A DNA stretch of 5,377 bases from Methylotenera sp. (GTDB lineage Bacteria; Pseudomonadota; Gammaproteobacteria; Burkholderiales; Methylophilaceae), in NCBI GenBank assembly GCA_027487055.1, contig JAIYEJ010000317.1, positions 1 to 5,377 on the forward strand, given 5' to 3'. The notes under the pieces were generated by a model. It had not been told where the DNA came from, did not search any database, and saw only the letters and a program-made list of their open reading frames with translations. Below, one piece after another: positions 5,162-5,377 of the stretch. Numbering within the stretch: position 1 is the first letter of the stretch; each line of letters opens with the position of its first letter. A program made the position numbers and the translations under genes.

Positions 5162-5377
5162 TTATTTTGTTTCTGGTGCTGGCTCTGCAGCTGGTGTTGG
5201 CGCCTCTCCAGGAACAATTGGTAGCGGAATACCTGCTAGTAATTCAGCATTGATTTTGTCTTGCTCTTCTTTAGTACGAGTGATACCTGGAACGCGTTCT
5301 TCATCTGTAGGCTCGTAGCCACCTGCTACTGGTTCTGGTGCAGGTGCTGGCTCTGTAGCAGGTGCAGCTTCTGCTGC
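5162..5377 (-). CDS. C-terminal part of an unidentified protein with a Pro/Ala/Glu-rich tail
   Basis: The minus-strand frame is open from the window edge (5377) for 71 codons to TAA at 5164-5162, just before the shared terminator; the start is outside the window. The visible part has three pieces. The first is a low-complexity Ala/Pro/Glu stretch (AAEAAPATEPAPAPEPV). The second is a non-repetitive acidic segment (GYEPTDEERVPGITRTKEEQ, then DKINAELLAGIPLPIVPG). The third is a Pro/Ala/Glu tail ending TPAAEPAPETK. Such tails are common as flexible linkers or ends of envelope and secreted proteins, but no family can be named. The opposite strand also has an open frame here (5133-5318), Gly/Ser/Ala-rich as expected for the complement. 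It would begin inside the terminator stem, so the minus frame is preferred. Confidence 0.7.
   Translation of the reverse strand, partial: AAEAAPATEPAPAPEPVAGGYEPTDEERVPGITRTKEEQDKINAELLAGIPLPIVPGEAPTPAAEPAPETK
5175..5364. repeat. 22-base imperfect direct repeat within the Pro/Ala/Glu-rich tail gene
   Basis: Two copies, 5175-5196 and 5343-5364, share 20 of 22 bases and begin with GGTGCTGGCTCTG. On the minus strand they encode the related peptides TPAAEPAP and APATEPAP, in the same frame, flanking the non-repetitive segment. This looks like internal duplication of a low-complexity coding unit and not a mobile-element or attachment-site repeat. Confidence 0.6.

Noticed and set aside
5133..5318. 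Plus-strand open frame of 61 codons, Gly/Ser/Ala-rich
   Set aside because: It would begin with GTG inside the terminator stem and is the complement of the Pro/Ala/Glu-rich minus frame, which is open to the window edge.

Overview
The window looks like chromosomal core DNA from a proteobacterium, most likely a low-GC betaproteobacterium. A family such as Methylophilaceae is my guess from protein flavour and AT-rich codon use; it is not proven by anything here. Every interpretable gene is a housekeeping or cell-envelope gene. I see no insertion sequence, phage gene, CRISPR array, tRNA or rRNA. Coding density is very high and no gene-free stretch exceeds about 150 bases.

Layout: a 147-base divergent intergenic region (2072-2218) splits the window. 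Leftwards on the minus strand runs a probable five-gene operon: a membrane-anchored rhodanese (2071-1658), glutaredoxin grxC (1624-1367), the export chaperone secB (1261-767), an exported two-SH3-domain protein (789-298, overlapping the end of secB by 23 bases) and the start of gpsA (279-1). Rightwards on the plus strand run gpmI (2219-3775, cofactor-independent phosphoglycerate mutase) and envC (3839-5092, murein-hydrolase activator with a degenerate LytM domain). A 15-bp-armed palindrome at 5115-5145 terminates envC and also serves a convergent minus-strand gene. Only the Pro/Ala/Glu-rich C-terminal tail of that gene (5377-5162) lies in the window.

The arrangement rhodanese-grxC-secB-gpsA divergent from gpmI-envC matches the Escherichia coli yibN-grxC-secB-gpsA / gpmM-envC neighbourhood, with an SH3 gene added between secB and gpsA. 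The leftward set combines thiol/redox chemistry, protein export and phospholipid precursor supply. The rightward set combines lower glycolysis with septal peptidoglycan splitting.

The most notable anomaly is in gpsA. As sequenced, its reading frame stops after 92 codons, just past a run of nine A residues. One additional A would restore a family-like sequence (I-K-K-K-I-K-A-L). This could be a homopolymer sequencing error, a real frameshift mutation, or a slippage-tolerated frame. I found no convincing previously undescribed system; the rest of the window reads as well-conserved core genes.
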